A stretch of 64,000 nucleotides of DNA from Trichoplax adhaerens (lineage: Eukaryota > Placozoa > Uniplacotomia > Trichoplacea > Trichoplacidae): positions 1,609,836 to 1,673,835 of the forward strand of contig NW_002060949.1 of the NCBI RefSeq assembly GCF_000150275.1, written 5' to 3'. This document shows, in pieces, positions 12,326 to 24,290 of this stretch. The notes beneath the pieces are model-generated. The model saw nothing but the letters and a program-made list of their open reading frames with translations, searched no databases and was not told the origin of the DNA. Each line of letters starts with the position of its first letter. Within the stretch, counting starts at the first letter, position 1. The translations under genes and the position numbers were made by a program.

Positions 12326-13839
12326 TGTCCGCAGCTCGATTCGAAGTCGACTCAGACCTTGGAAATTTCTTGATTGCTCTTGATCACTTACAGCTTACAT
12401 ACTTATGCCTTGTACTCGTATACCATCTCTACGCTCTTACAGTAAATGAATTATCTTTCAATTGCATTAATGCATGTTAAACTTCGTAACACTTTACTGA
12501 GAAAAATCACCATCGAAATAACCATGAGCTCATCCAATTTTTCAAATACGTGTACATTTCAATAGGCCAGAATAGGTTGTTCTTTGAACTGCTCATTGCG
12601 AGTGGTTATAACGAAATGAAATACTGTCCTCATTTTTCCTAGGATGCTAATCAATTCTTATTAAGGAAGCGTTTACTACTGTACAATGCAAATGCTGCTT
12701 CCCAATGAGATAGATGAATAAGGAAGGATTGAATACCGTAGTAATGATATCAACACGCTTCTGTACTATTGATTCAAGTAGCCACAGTAAACACTTGAAG
12801 TATGATGGATGACTGCTGTAACTCTTATATCTGCTAATAGATCCCTTGCTCGTTGTAGTGGGTGTACTATACTGTACTTGTACTTTTCACTGTATTATTT
12901 ATCGTTGACTCATAATAATTAATTATCCCTGAATTTCCTATCATACTTTTCTACGCCATTGCAAGTTTAAACAGTTCTTTGTTTCTTTACTCTCGTGAAG
13001 TAATATTACCATGTATCGACATGCATTTACAATAACTATGTCGTTATTAATTCTAAGAAAGTCTTTCCCTTCTACTATTAATTCTAAAAACGTGCATCCT
13101 ACTAAGCATTACCAGTTCTTCAATGACAACATATAAAATGATGAGTGAGTTTTGCCGAAACGACAATGACTCAACGTTCTTACGCAATTGGTCAAACCAT
13201 CCAATTAAGTAAAGGCAGAGGCAGAATTTAATGATTCAATTCATCTGCATTTTCGTACTAGTCACACAATAGCTATAAATGATTATTGTGTTAAGAACCT
13301 TAGGCTAATGTACTTTATTGCCGAAACAAAAGTATTTATCTAGATGAGGAAAAACAAATAAATACTTGCCTTGAGCAACTATCGGCATTTTCATGCTGTG
13401 TAAAATACGACTGTGAACAAACGGTACCGTAGTTACTGATGCTTAAAACACATCACAAGCAAATCATTATACACCTATTTTGTCACTACTCTTAGCAATC
13501 CAAGTTATAACTACATCATAGAGCATTAACTATTCCTAAATATATGTCAAATCGATGTACTAGGCAGCATTTGAATACATGAATATACGTGGCTGTACTA
13601 TATACTCCCTTACGAGTTTTCGCACTGCTACAATATAAACCAATAATGTAATATCTAGCCATTTTTAAAAGTACGATAATTAAAAATTAAGATAATTAGG
13701 CAAGAACGATGAATACCAGGTCAAACCAGAACGTACGATCTTTATATTCTGTTAAAGAAAATCATTTTATTTTTTAGAATATTACCATACAGCACTAAAT
13801 AAAATAAGTTATATCATAAGCGTACCAATAATATAACTT
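12326..13839. other. Intergenic DNA between COX5B and the EPB41 3' end
   Basis: No exon chain was recognised on either strand. The right edge holds the likely 3' UTR of the protein 4.1 homologue. Confidence 0.5.
13766..13771 (-). terminator. Candidate polyadenylation signal of the EPB41 homologue
   Basis: TTTATT on the plus strand reads AATAAA on the minus strand, about 70 bp beyond the stop codon at 13840. That spacing suits a short 3' UTR. Confidence 0.4.
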
Positions 13840-16800
13840 TTAATCTTCCTGATGGTCATGATCTTCCTCTTGGACACTGGCAGTCGTTACTGACATGTCA
13901 GGTGGGCCTTCGTCGTCATCTTCGTGAGCCTAAACGCACAACGGAAAATTGTTAGGACCTTCCATGTTAGAAGTTAGTATAACATCTATTACAAAATCTA
14001 TTTAACCGCAGCTTCTTCCTCTTTGTTCTGTTCCTCACGTTCTTCTTCTTCTTCTTCTTTTTTGTCGTCTTCTGGAGTTTCGCTATAAATATAACAGTAG
14101 TGATTAAGCATTTGCAATAGCCAGATCATAAGAAAATTTTTAGAATTACTTACTCCTCTGCCGCTGGTGCTTCTTCGTTTGGAGTGTCTTCGTTAGCATC
14201 TGAGTCACGTTTCTCTTCAGCCTCCTCTCTATCAGAGTGCTCTTCAGCTTCATGCTCATCAGCTGGTTGTTCTAGGATATTATAAATTCGCAGATTGTTA
14301 GAAAGGTAAAAATTTAGACATTTCTAAAAAGTTAATACCTACCTTCTCTGTTTTCAGGTTCTTCCGGTTCTTCCTCCTTAGGTGGAACGCCTAACGCATA
14401 TACAGTTATTTTATTAGCAACAATTTATAAACATTTACTGACTAGGGATATTTGTCTTACCTCCAATGCGTGGTGGTGAAGACAACCTTTTACTAGAAGT
14501 TCTGTTAAACTCAGGTGGAGGTCGGTTGATATCATTAGCATTCTTAGCTTGATGTTGAGTACGACCACTATTTAGAACAAACAGTATAGAGAAGATGCAT
14601 TAAGAATAACGATGACTAATATTTTTTTATTGTACTGCATTCGATGATGATTGAACCTATATCGGAATTTGGATCCAAAGCGGAGGAAAGACTTCTTTAC
14701 TGGCTTCTCTGGAGTTAGCAATCTATTTCGTAAACAGAACGCGAACAAAGTGTACTGTAAATTATCACAACTACCTTAGTTGCATAATTACTGCATATAC
14801 CGTATTGCAATTATATCACTACAAAAAGTAATTTAAATGGTACGTTTAATTAATTACCTAAAGAAGGCGTGATTTTCTATACAGACTTTCCACAGTCTTT
14901 TAGCTTCGGTAACAGATGCAAGGCGGAATCCAATCTTCTTTTCATAATTTTCATTCTGTAAGATTGCAATTACGTTACCACAATCTTATCACAATATCTA
15001 CAAAAGGTTTCAAAACGACCATACCTGTGCAGGGCGTACTTTAATGTAGAACTTCTTTTTCTTGTACAAGATTTGCAAGATTTGAGGCCTTTTAATTATG
15101 AAACATGTTAGATCGAAGCGGATTTATGTAGCTGTAAGATATAAAGTTAATTTTTATAATTACCATGCAAATCGGTTGATTCGCAGTTGATCACGGTAGA
15201 CGTATAATCCATTAGCAGAAACGCCAATTTCGATCTTTACAGCCTCGTTGTCCTGAAGGGCGAAGCCAAACATTTATTAACTCAGACGTAATTTATGCAG
15301 TGCGAATGAATAATTCAACGCAAAAATACTTACAAAGGCAAAGTATTTTTCAACACCATAAAGTGCCAATTTTTTAGAATTTTCTAAGAAATGAGCTTCA
15401 GCGTCAGCGGGCGTTTGTCCTCTACACGAATTTAAATTATTCGGTATTTTATTAGCAATACAGTATTTTCGGGATTTGATAACATCAAATGGTACATACT
15501 CTATTTCTTTGTGATATTTCATTACTATTTGTTCCAATTCTTCAGACTGATAAAAGGAGAATATATGGAATTCAGTGATGTACTAAATCATATCTACATT
15601 AATGGGTAGTCTTACCTGCACATCATCTGGAGCAACTTGGAATTCACTAACGTAATTGCCAATACAAGTTTCTGGATCGTAATCACCAATCTCAGCTAAT
15701 TTTTGGAAGAAGAAGCATAGAAATAGTTAGTTATGCGGGATTACATTGCTAAAGCACTCCATACGGACGTAGTTAAAATTTTGACCCTACCTTGAACTGT
15801 ATAGGCACCTAGCAATGCGTAAGTGTTAAATGAGCAAGGCAACCTTTAAAAGGGATAAAAAATATATTTTAACAATCAATATATCAAATAAATTACAACA
15901 AAGTTAGGCTTCAGTCATTGCTACGAACTTTCCAGACATGAGATCTTTTCTGACTTGTAAGACAAAGAAGTATCTGAAATCAAAAATTTTAACTTGTTAA
16001 AAATATGGACATTCAGATTGCTAAAACGACCCTTAACTAATGTACCTTGTTATATCCTCATGTAACTGGCTTGGGTTGTTACTGTAAAACTTTACGCCAA
16101 AGTAGAAGTTTGGTTCATTTCCTATCAGAAACAAAACAAAATTATAACATCAAATAAGGACTCACAACAAGTACGGCTGTCCTAGGTTACGCAGATTTGA
16201 AAGGTAATCGTTCCAATCGAACACATTGAAAATAAACTAACAAATCCTTATCTTACCTTTCAATTGGCGTTTTATCGACTTCAAAGGATATATCCAGTTC
16301 TATACATTGTATTAAATAGAGTGCTAAGAAAGATATGTAGTTTCTTATATGATCGAAAAACTAAAGTTGAAAGATATTTTTTATAAGCTGATACTGTAAA
16401 AGAATTCTGTGCTATTTACAAGTATTCGCTGAAATAAACAGAACAGCACAGCAGATATTATCCTCAGAACGAGAACTTGTATGGTACCTTGTTGTTTGCA
16501 GCATCCAAGAAATAAACGCCAAAGTAATCCTTCTCTTCAAGGTTTAATTGCTGAGATACCTTGTCAAACAGCACATTACCTTTGGCTTTTAACTACAAAT
16601 ATAAAAAGTTTTTTACGATCAAGAATTCGAAAACTTTAGAGACAAGCAAGAAAATTAGAATAGTCCTGGAATACTAAAGCAATCTGATGTGCATAAGAAC
16701 AGGCACTGCTGTACTTACGCTATATTTATAGCAACGTCTGAGTTGTATAACTACAACACAGTGTTTATTAAGGTATAATGGGCGAGCGTTCACTATATAC

Positions 16801-19800
16801 TTTCATAATGAAATACTGTAAATATTAACAGTTAAAAACAACGAGTACAGTACTATTAGAAGAACCGTTGTGTAGAATGGTAATGGTGTCAACGATAGAT
16901 ACGAAGAAGCATAATCTTTACCGCGTTAAGTTTGCATTTGTGTATGAAATTATCAACATCAAGAGCTAAGCAAGTATCAGTAGTCTATTTAATTTTAGGG
17001 CTAGTCCTAAAACAGCGATCATTATAATATGCTTAGATTTGTTTAAGCCAAAAGTTTTTTACGCGATCTGTCGTGCTATACACTGGATGTACGCGTATAC
17101 TTGCTTTAGCAAGGTTAAGCGTCAGGTTTGAACGGCTACATAGCTAAATTACAACAAGAATTCAGTTCATTTTATACTGTACGCCTAAACTAAAAATATC
17201 TAGTCTGAACACTTTTTACCGTGCGTATTTTATACTGTACAGTACATACGGTAACTAAGTTGTCATAAAATTATTCATGGGCGAAAATCAGTTTACAGCA
17301 TGATTGAAACATTAATACACTGTATAGTAGTTGCATTCTTTTCTAGTAAAGCTCTTTAATTTAAAGATCTCTACAGGGGTTTACAAAACTTTTGTTATTG
17401 ATCACCGTTTACTTTACAGACAATGCAGTCAACGTAAGCCCATATGGAAAAATACGCATTTTTTGCCTGATTTGCTAATAGCTGCTAAAGGACAAGAATT
17501 CAAAATTTACACAACTCTTATTAACTGGTAATATTTTTCTACCGGATTGTTACGTCTGGAATGCAATCTTATAAGCAGGAAAAAGCCTCAATACAGTACG
17601 AAATATTCTGCAACATTCGGCCAACACCGTAATTGACTAAATCCAAAACATTTTAGATTAGCCAGTGTCGCCACATTGTTTCCTCATAATGTAATTCTAT
17701 TGTATTACTTCATACTATTTCTTAAGAAAACACTTTTTATTATTTTTCTTCTTTAACGTAATAAATTACTCCATCGTATAGAAATTTGACTACAGCGTCA
17801 AATTTCTAGCAATACATTTCCGACTTTGATACTGTACATAATTTCTTGTGGTTGCAATTGAGATCTCCATAATTATATTATTTATATTATTGAAAGCGTA
17901 CTAACTGTACGTAAGATTGGCATGCAAACTTACGCAACGCAACGCAAATGTTGTAAAATTTCAAAATGGGTGGTGGTAAAAATAGAACTTTCTACCGAAT
18001 TCCCAAGGTGGGCCTTTTTTACTATTGTTTATTCCATGTGATATGTTGCGCTAATGGAACTGTTACTCTTTAAACTGGTCTTTAACTAATTATTAGATGC
18101 CTATGAATTCTTTGTAAATGTGATCGCTATTTGGACACTATAGGGGCTCTTTCAGATAGGATATAGTATTATGCTGCAAATTAAGCCCTTTTCAACTAGA
18201 ATCTGAGAAAAACAAGAGATTCACTCTTAGATTTAATTACAATTGCGAAAGGTGCCGCTTGTTGCGAAGCTTTACCAGCGCAAAGTCAAAATGGAACAGG
18301 TCAAGTAGAAAGCTATGTAGTATTACGATATTTTTAAGAATCACTAAAGCTCAGAAAAAAAAGCAGAGATATAGTATGTTAAATACTCTCGTCTCTATCC
18401 AAACCAACTGACGCTGCTAGTTTGAGTGAATTATAAGCAACACGCTAACAATGGCAAATTAGCGATATACATACTGTATGACCGTAAAGAAAACACAGTG
18501 CGAATTTCATGTAAACTATCTTGCCTTCGGACCTCAACCAGAATTATAGTAGTCGACGTTATTTACATAAGAAACATCTAAGCCACTGCACCAAATGAAC
18601 AATCTGTCTATAAAGTAACTCGAGACACATGAAGGCAAAATACGCCAAATGTTGGAACGATTTTTCATTTAATACAGTGCTCGTTGTTAACAGTTATTGA
18701 CGATTCTGTACTGGGTTTCTTAGACGCTATACTGTATAATTTGTGTGATAATGTACAGTAAAGTAAGTAAATTTAAGCTTGATCGTCATGAACATGGTAT
18801 AGTACAGTAACGAGCGGCTTAACCACAATAGCCAGGAACTCTAATTAAAAGTATATTATCGACTAGTTTCTTCACTGAATAGAGGGCTAGTGAGAAGCTT
18901 CACATTCATTATGCTTTTTCTGTTTTTGGTAACTGCTGTCCTACTGTAACAGTTGGACAAGCATTCACAAAACTCGTAGTAGGTTTTACAATTAAATTAA
19001 ATATGACACGCTAGTGTAATCCACGGTATGAGGTTATAGTATGAACTTTTTAAATATTTTTTTACTTGTCGGGAAAGAGTAGCTTACAAAAGTGCTAAAA
19101 TAGCATATTTATGACGTGGTACAATAAAACTAGATAGCAGTTGCAACCTGAATGGGCGAGTCCTTCAGAAAAATGCTGTAGTAAAAGATTACAGAACTGA
19201 ATGCTACAAGCAATATATCGAGTCGACATAATCAGGGGTAGCATGTACAGTATGATAGAACTGGTCAATCTATGATTTGTCGTTGGATTTGTGACTATTT
19301 CTGTATAAAAGCAGGAAAAGCTGCTAAGAAAATAATATTTTCAATAGTTTCAGCTGCAGATATCACTCCGTTCTGCGATGTTATCTTTTTATATGAAGTT
19401 ACGGGGTGGAGTTGTAACTATGAAGTTGCAGAAAAAAATTTAGACAGGGAAACTTACAAACAAACACCCAGCTATGCAACTAATGCAAGTAAATTGTAGT
19501 ATATATCTAAATGTATCTTAAGAGATGACAATCAATGTTTTTTACACGGAATAGAAATTATCAGTATCCGTTAACGCTAGAATCAGAATTAGTAGTCATG
19601 CGTTTGTCCGCCAGTACGAATTATTTGTGATTCGTAAAGCTGGAGTATACTACAGCAAAAGTTCCGCGTGGTAGTTTCTGATAAAAAAATCCTTTCAAAT
19701 ATATAGAAATTCATGCTAAAGTACTTCTTCAAAATAGCGTTGTCACTACTGTACAACGTGAAAAGAACCTTCTATCAAAAAAGAATCGGGTTGGCTATAT

Positions 19801-21272
19801 CATTCTTTTAATTAAAAAGAATAGCATATAGCGCCACCTTGCAAGTGTTTTCTTGCAAATCGTGATTTATCTAGAACAGTCGTTGTTATCTTATGAAATA
19901 ACAAATATTACAAAAGCTTATCCTTGTTGTATAGTGGTACATAAGCGATAAAAATCAATTTATATCTCAATAAAGGGTTTAAACTGATTAAGCGGATAGA
20001 CTTAGTGATAATATAGCGAACACAGTAGGAGCAAAGATTACTATTACGTTTAAATATATGGTCGATAAAGTGTTGTAAATTCGATTTGACTTCGGACCGA
20101 CCGGCTATGTACAACAGATTTTACTGCATCACCCAGTCAGCAGGGGTGACAAGGTAGCGCAGCACGTGCGTCTACATCATTACTAGTAATGTCGGAAATT
20201 CATCTCATAGCTAGAATAAAAATTTTCGAATCTTTTTAATAGATAACGCTAAGTAAATCTGAGAAAAAATTGCCCAACTTAAGTTCTGTTAGCGTTGCTT
20301 GGATTAACAATATGTCACAAGCGAATAGAATAAAAAGAGGTCTACATGCACGTACATGCAGCGAATCGTCTAAGACAACAGCCAAGCGCATCAAAAAAGG
20401 GTGTTATTAATACGTTTAAAGTGTACCGTGCCGTATCGCACGGTACACCCTTCAGAGCAGACTACAGGGTCAATAAAACTCAGAAACAGGTTTACCTTAA
20501 AGTTACTTTTTTAATGTAGGAAAAAGTCCTTAAATTTATCGTCTAAACGCAAAATAATTGTCAGCAATTGATTTTACTGCTAGAAGATACAACTTAGTGC
20601 CTATTGTACCAAAGGGTATCTGGATAAATATCCACATTAAAGAAACAAATTCACCTTTTCCACCGATGTCGGTAGGTGTTAAGATGTAGAGAAAAATGCC
20701 GACACCAACGCGTACTGTACACTTGGAACACTTTGTATAGCTCTGTCCATAGTGAAAACGTTCTTGTCATACTAATAACTGTTAAGTCAAGTGCTGTATC
20801 GGACAGAGATAGCGAGTTCAACAAGGAAAACTTAGTACTATGGGCAATGCTGCAAAATGTGCCAGCAACACTGGCACTATCGCGGTTCAGCGCGTAGCAA
20901 ATGGTTGCAAAATCAATCATGAAATCATGATTCAAGGCGTTGAATTCCCCCCAAAATTTGCCACCTTTGATTGTATCACAGTGAACCGTCTGCCAGTCAC
21001 AATCATGACTTTACACATTATAGTTTGCACTATGCACAACGACCGTATTCAAACTTTGAACCTATTAGTTTCACCCGGTACAGTACCATGCGTGTGTGTA
21101 AAAGGGAACTTCTGATGCAAGAATGCTATCTGGCCCCGGACATCCAAGGAGTAACTTTTTAAAATTTACATTTGTAAAATAAAAAATGAAGTAGTTCAAA
21201 CGATGTACTTACATCCAAATCGCATTTAAATTCGGTGTCGTCTAATAATTTGACTTTGCACGTTGCCCTCAT
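13840..21272 (-). CDS. Protein 4.1 (EPB41/coracle) homologue: FERM, FERM-adjacent region and acidic tail (18 exons, 450 aa)
   Basis: Exons in coding order: 21272-21213, 16592-16488, 16299-16257, 16121-16046, 15973-15929, 15843-15791, 15695-15616, 15546-15500, 15421-15334, 15252-15164, 15088-15025, 14955-14858, 14722-14657, 14567-14461, 14390-14343, 14271-14154, 14082-14007, 13929-13840. All phases close. The FERM domain (about residues 3-280) carries family landmarks [66 protein letters not shown] and [14 protein letters not shown]. The FERM-adjacent signature GSKFRYSGRTQ follows, with RTSSKR, as in band 4.1 proteins. The remaining roughly 140 residues are low-complexity and Glu/Asp-rich. I see no spectrin-actin-binding or 4.1 C-terminal domain. 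It is predicted to link transmembrane proteins to the cortical cytoskeleton. The first intron is 4.6 kb. Confidence 0.92.
17966..18337 (+). CDS. Possible two-exon small gene nested in the EPB41 intron (59 aa, unknown)
   Basis: Exon 17966-18007 begins ATGGGTGGTGG and ends AAG|GTGGGC. Exon 18200-18337 follows CAACTAG in matching phase 0 and runs to TAA. The first 14 residues read [14 protein letters not shown]. The second part is a mixed-composition helix-like stretch containing [13 protein letters not shown] and a Cys pair. The second exon could also splice at 18293|GTCAAG and continue. I recognise no family. Support is only the splice sites, the phase match and the length of open frame in AT-rich DNA. 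Confidence 0.3.
20421..20448. repeat. Perfect inverted repeat: 11-bp stem, 6-nt loop
   Basis: GTGTACCGTGC is followed by CGTATC and its exact reverse complement. The stem is GC-rich compared with its surroundings. It lies in the EPB41 first intron and contains GTAC in both arms. It could be a cruciform site, a transposon terminus or a structured RNA; nothing decides between them. Confidence 0.7.
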
Positions 21273-21414
21273 GTTGATGTAGTTAGTTCAAGCCGTGTAA
21301 CGTATTTTGCAAAAATGGACAAGACAAAGCGCTATGCCGCACAACCAAACTAAGAACGCTCGGAGATAAACGGCGGGTAAGACTGCTGCTGTCCGCGTCG
21401 AGTAACTGTGTGAT

Positions 21415-21438
21415 CACGTGCCACCGAACGCGGTGGCA
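21415..21438. promoter_or_regulatory. E-box and short hairpin upstream of EPB41
   Basis: CACGTG (21415-21420), a canonical E-box, runs into TGCCACCG-AACG-CGGTGGCA (21419-21438), an 8-bp perfect stem. It lies about 150 bp upstream of the EPB41 start codon in a locally GC-rich patch, consistent with a core promoter. Function is inferred. Confidence 0.4.
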
Positions 21439-22237
21439 ATTGTTAATGATTGGCTAAAAAGTTAGCGTCAGTTATGACATAAATCACTGACTGTTAATAC
21501 AATACATTACTGCCCTGAGTACAGTACTGTATTATCACCGCTGTGCCATGCTGAACTACAGTGTACTGTATAGTATGTACACAGTGCGATCGTGTGGATG
21601 ATACAGTACAAAACATGTTAATACAAAATAGTAGAGTACAATACTGTACGTACAGTACAGTACAGTACAGTACAGTATTCAAATAGAAAAGAACTACAGT
21701 ACAGTACTGCACGGATATACTGTACTGTACACTGTAAAGTACAGTGTACTGTACTGTATAGTATCGTATCGTACACGAATACGGTGTTTGATTACACCGT
21801 GACGGTATCATGCTCTATCATAGAAAAATCGTAGAAAAGAAGACCAGTAAGGAGTCCTTGATCCTAAAGTACGCATAGAAGGAAGTAATGCGGTTGCATG
21901 CTTTTATAACTCCAATTATGATTAGTGGAATTTAAATATGTACATAAATGTTCAATGCTATCAGACAAGTCAATCATTGTTTATTATTGAGTCATAACCA
22001 ACAAAGAAAGAGGTATGTCGTTAACAATACAAAAAATAGTTGGTTAGTGTTAAAAAAGTATTGTACAAACACAGTACAGTACACTACTGTACTATATACA
22101 TGCATATGCCTGAATACAGTTACTAGTTACTACAATACACATGAACTGTAGGGACAGCCATTTGCAATACAAAATCAAGACCAACAAAATTTGTACATAT
22201 TCGCAGCCTTAAGCCTCGCTTTAACCCTTAAACTACG

Positions 22238-22253
22238 CTAACCCTAACCCTAA
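22238..22253. repeat. Short telomere-like tract
   Basis: CTAACCCTAACCCTAAG is about two and a half units of the metazoan TTAGGG telomere repeat, in the middle of the GTAC-rich region. A tract this short could be chance or a scar of break repair. Confidence 0.5.
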
Positions 22254-23921
22254 GCAGGTTCTTGAATCAGAACCGTACCTAGACTTGCGTTTCAGCGTAT
22301 TTTTACTGTAAAGTACAGTACAGTACTGTACTGTACGTAGGTCAGTCTACTGTACTGTATCATTTACATTACATACTGTACATGTACACTTGTACAGTAA
22401 CTTATATAACTGACTTAAATTGATGAAGTAATGCAATTCATTGATTGATCTTATTTATTGAATAATTTTTTTTTTATTATTACAGTACAGTAATTATTAT
22501 CCTGTTAATAACTCTCCATGCTCTCTAGTGAGAATAATGTGTCTGCTCCTTTCATTCCTGAGTTTTTAAAAAGCAGCAGGGGTCAATGACTCACAGTCAC
22601 CTACAGAAAGTCTCATTTATAAAGGCTGTCTGTCCTATGAAACAAATAGCGGTCACATACTGTTGTACTGTACTGTACTGTACTATAATGTCTCACTGAT
22701 GAGCCTGAGGCTTGGCTATAATTCAAATAATGCTTGATTAACTGAATTTATTAATTAATTATTATAATCACAATTACCATCATTTACGATTACAACTACC
22801 GTACAACCTGTTTAAGTTCACTCGCGCTCTGAAAGCACAGCACTTTAGTTGTACTGTACAGTGTGCTGTACCATGGATTACTAGAAGTCGACCGGTTTAC
22901 TGTAGTGGCCTACCGTGGTGGTCTTTTGACCACAGGTCTAGTAGCCCAAAGTACAGTACAGTACTGTACTGTACAGTACATAAAGGTAACACCTACAGTA
23001 CCGTATACTGTACATTGTACAGTATATAGTACTGTAAGTAAAACTGAATGGACTTTGTCTTTTATGCACTCCTACCCCTATGTACTATGTACAGTGTACA
23101 CTGTCCACTGTACAGTGTACAGTACACTCATCACTTATGAACTGTTGTACAGTACTGTGCAGTACTGTACTGACTCACGGACTCGCATTATTAAATAATA
23201 GTATCATATTTTTTGTTAGTCCTTAATTTTTTCATAGTTTTCATGTTAAACGGTTAACGTACGCAATAATACAGTATTCTGTATCCCTGTCCCAAACTAC
23301 AGTACTGTACATATCTTACAGTACTGTATTGTACTGTACTGTACGCAATGAAAAAAGAACTTGAGTACTGTACTGTAATGTACAGTATTGTATTGTACTG
23401 TACTGCCCTACAGTACTGTACAGTACACTGTACAGTAGTACTGCATTGTGCAGTATGCCAACTGTTGTGTACAGTACAGTATTACTATCCAGAGTTAATA
23501 CGATACTAACAACTGTATTAAAAGTTAGTACTACTGTACAGTACTGCACACGGCCTCACAGAAGTGCACAAGTTGCTCTCTAATAATGACGATCCGCCCA
23601 GATCTGGAACTTGCTGAGAAATGGACTGACTTAGGGACTAAATTAATAAAAGCGAGAGGAATTCACGGTGGCCGTTCACTGGCTAGAAATAACCAGGATC
23701 ACTCTGTTGCCAAATGGTTGCAGTGTCAAAAATATTCAAAAAAAGTTGTAGTGCTCGTTTTGTGTCCAATTCGGACTGCTATATCAATTCTAAAGTCCGT
23801 AGTCAGTGAGTCAGTGGAGAATAACATTCAACATTATATTATCAACAACGCTGAAATGTACTGTACTACAGAGTACAGAGTTTTCGATGTGACTTTTCTC
23901 AAGTTGGAGCTCTGGCCTTGG

Positions 23922-23931
23922 TGCGCATGCG
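23922..23931. promoter_or_regulatory. NRF-1-like motif (distal, MED23 side)
   Basis: TGCGCATGCG is identical to the 10 bp in the COX5B promoter. It lies about 570 bp upstream of the MED23 ATG. A related ACGCATGCG lies at 24146-24154, about 350 bp upstream. Binding is not shown. Confidence 0.4.
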
Positions 23932-24260
23932 TGTTGCATACTACGTAGAAATGGATAGCGTTTGCAGCAGGGTTACAGTGTAGCCTGTTGATGCTCAGCG
24001 ATTACTGTAGTAGCGAGTCTAGTAGAGAGACATTTAGTATACAGTAGATTACTGTATCTGCATAGTACTGTACAAACAGTAGCTTTTAAAAGTCGAGTTT
24101 TAGCAGTGACTTATCTCTTCTCAAGTTCTACCGCGGATACCTACTACGCATGCGTTTTATAGATTCCCGTAATAGAGTACAGTACTGTACTGTACAGTAT
24201 AAACCGAAACTGAACGGTTCTGAACGTACAGTACAGTACTGTACTGTACAGTGTACAGTA

Positions 24261-24290
24261 GACTACTAAAAGGTTTTCTTTTTAGTAGTC
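24261..24290. repeat. Inverted repeat between GTAC tracts (11-bp stem, 8-nt loop)
   Basis: GACTACTAAAA at 24261-24271 pairs exactly with TTTTAGTAGTC at 24280-24290. GTAC-palindrome arrays flank both sides, so the whole region of about 24.2-24.35 kb could form an extended hairpin. It lies 210-240 bp upstream of MED23. Confidence 0.7.

Larger units (their letters stand above)
16593..21212 (-). other. Large first intron of the EPB41 homologue
   Basis: This 4.6 kb intron is far longer than the others in the gene (mostly 60-450 bp). It holds a possible small plus-strand gene (17966-18337), a perfect hairpin (20421-20448) and a few isolated GTAC palindromes. Otherwise I recognise nothing in it. 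Confidence 0.75.

Noticed and set aside
11282-12480. Overlapping open frames on both strands, 60-120 codons
   Set aside because: They run through the self-complementary GTAC repeat, which gives Tyr/Cys/Thr/Val-rich frames on both strands. No domain, no splice structure.
20651-21162. Several overlapping frames of 60-95 codons on both strands
   Set aside because: They overlap each other on opposite strands inside the EPB41 intron near exon 1 and match no family. MGNAAKC at 20840 looks like an acylation motif, but nothing else supports it.
22238-22253. Chromosome end
   Set aside because: Telomere-like units are only two and a half and are surrounded by genes on both sides.
21494-23549. Tyr/Cys/Val-rich open frames around 21.5-21.8, 22.86-23.2 and 23.3-23.55 kb
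   Set aside because: Same repeat artefact as at 11-12 kb; the residues follow the TAC-AGT-ACT-GTA reading of the repeat.
23586-23948. 120-codon plus-strand frame between repeat blocks
   Set aside because: It has more normal composition than the repeat frames, but no recognisable domain, and it ends in repeat-like sequence in the shared promoter region. Not enough to call a gene.
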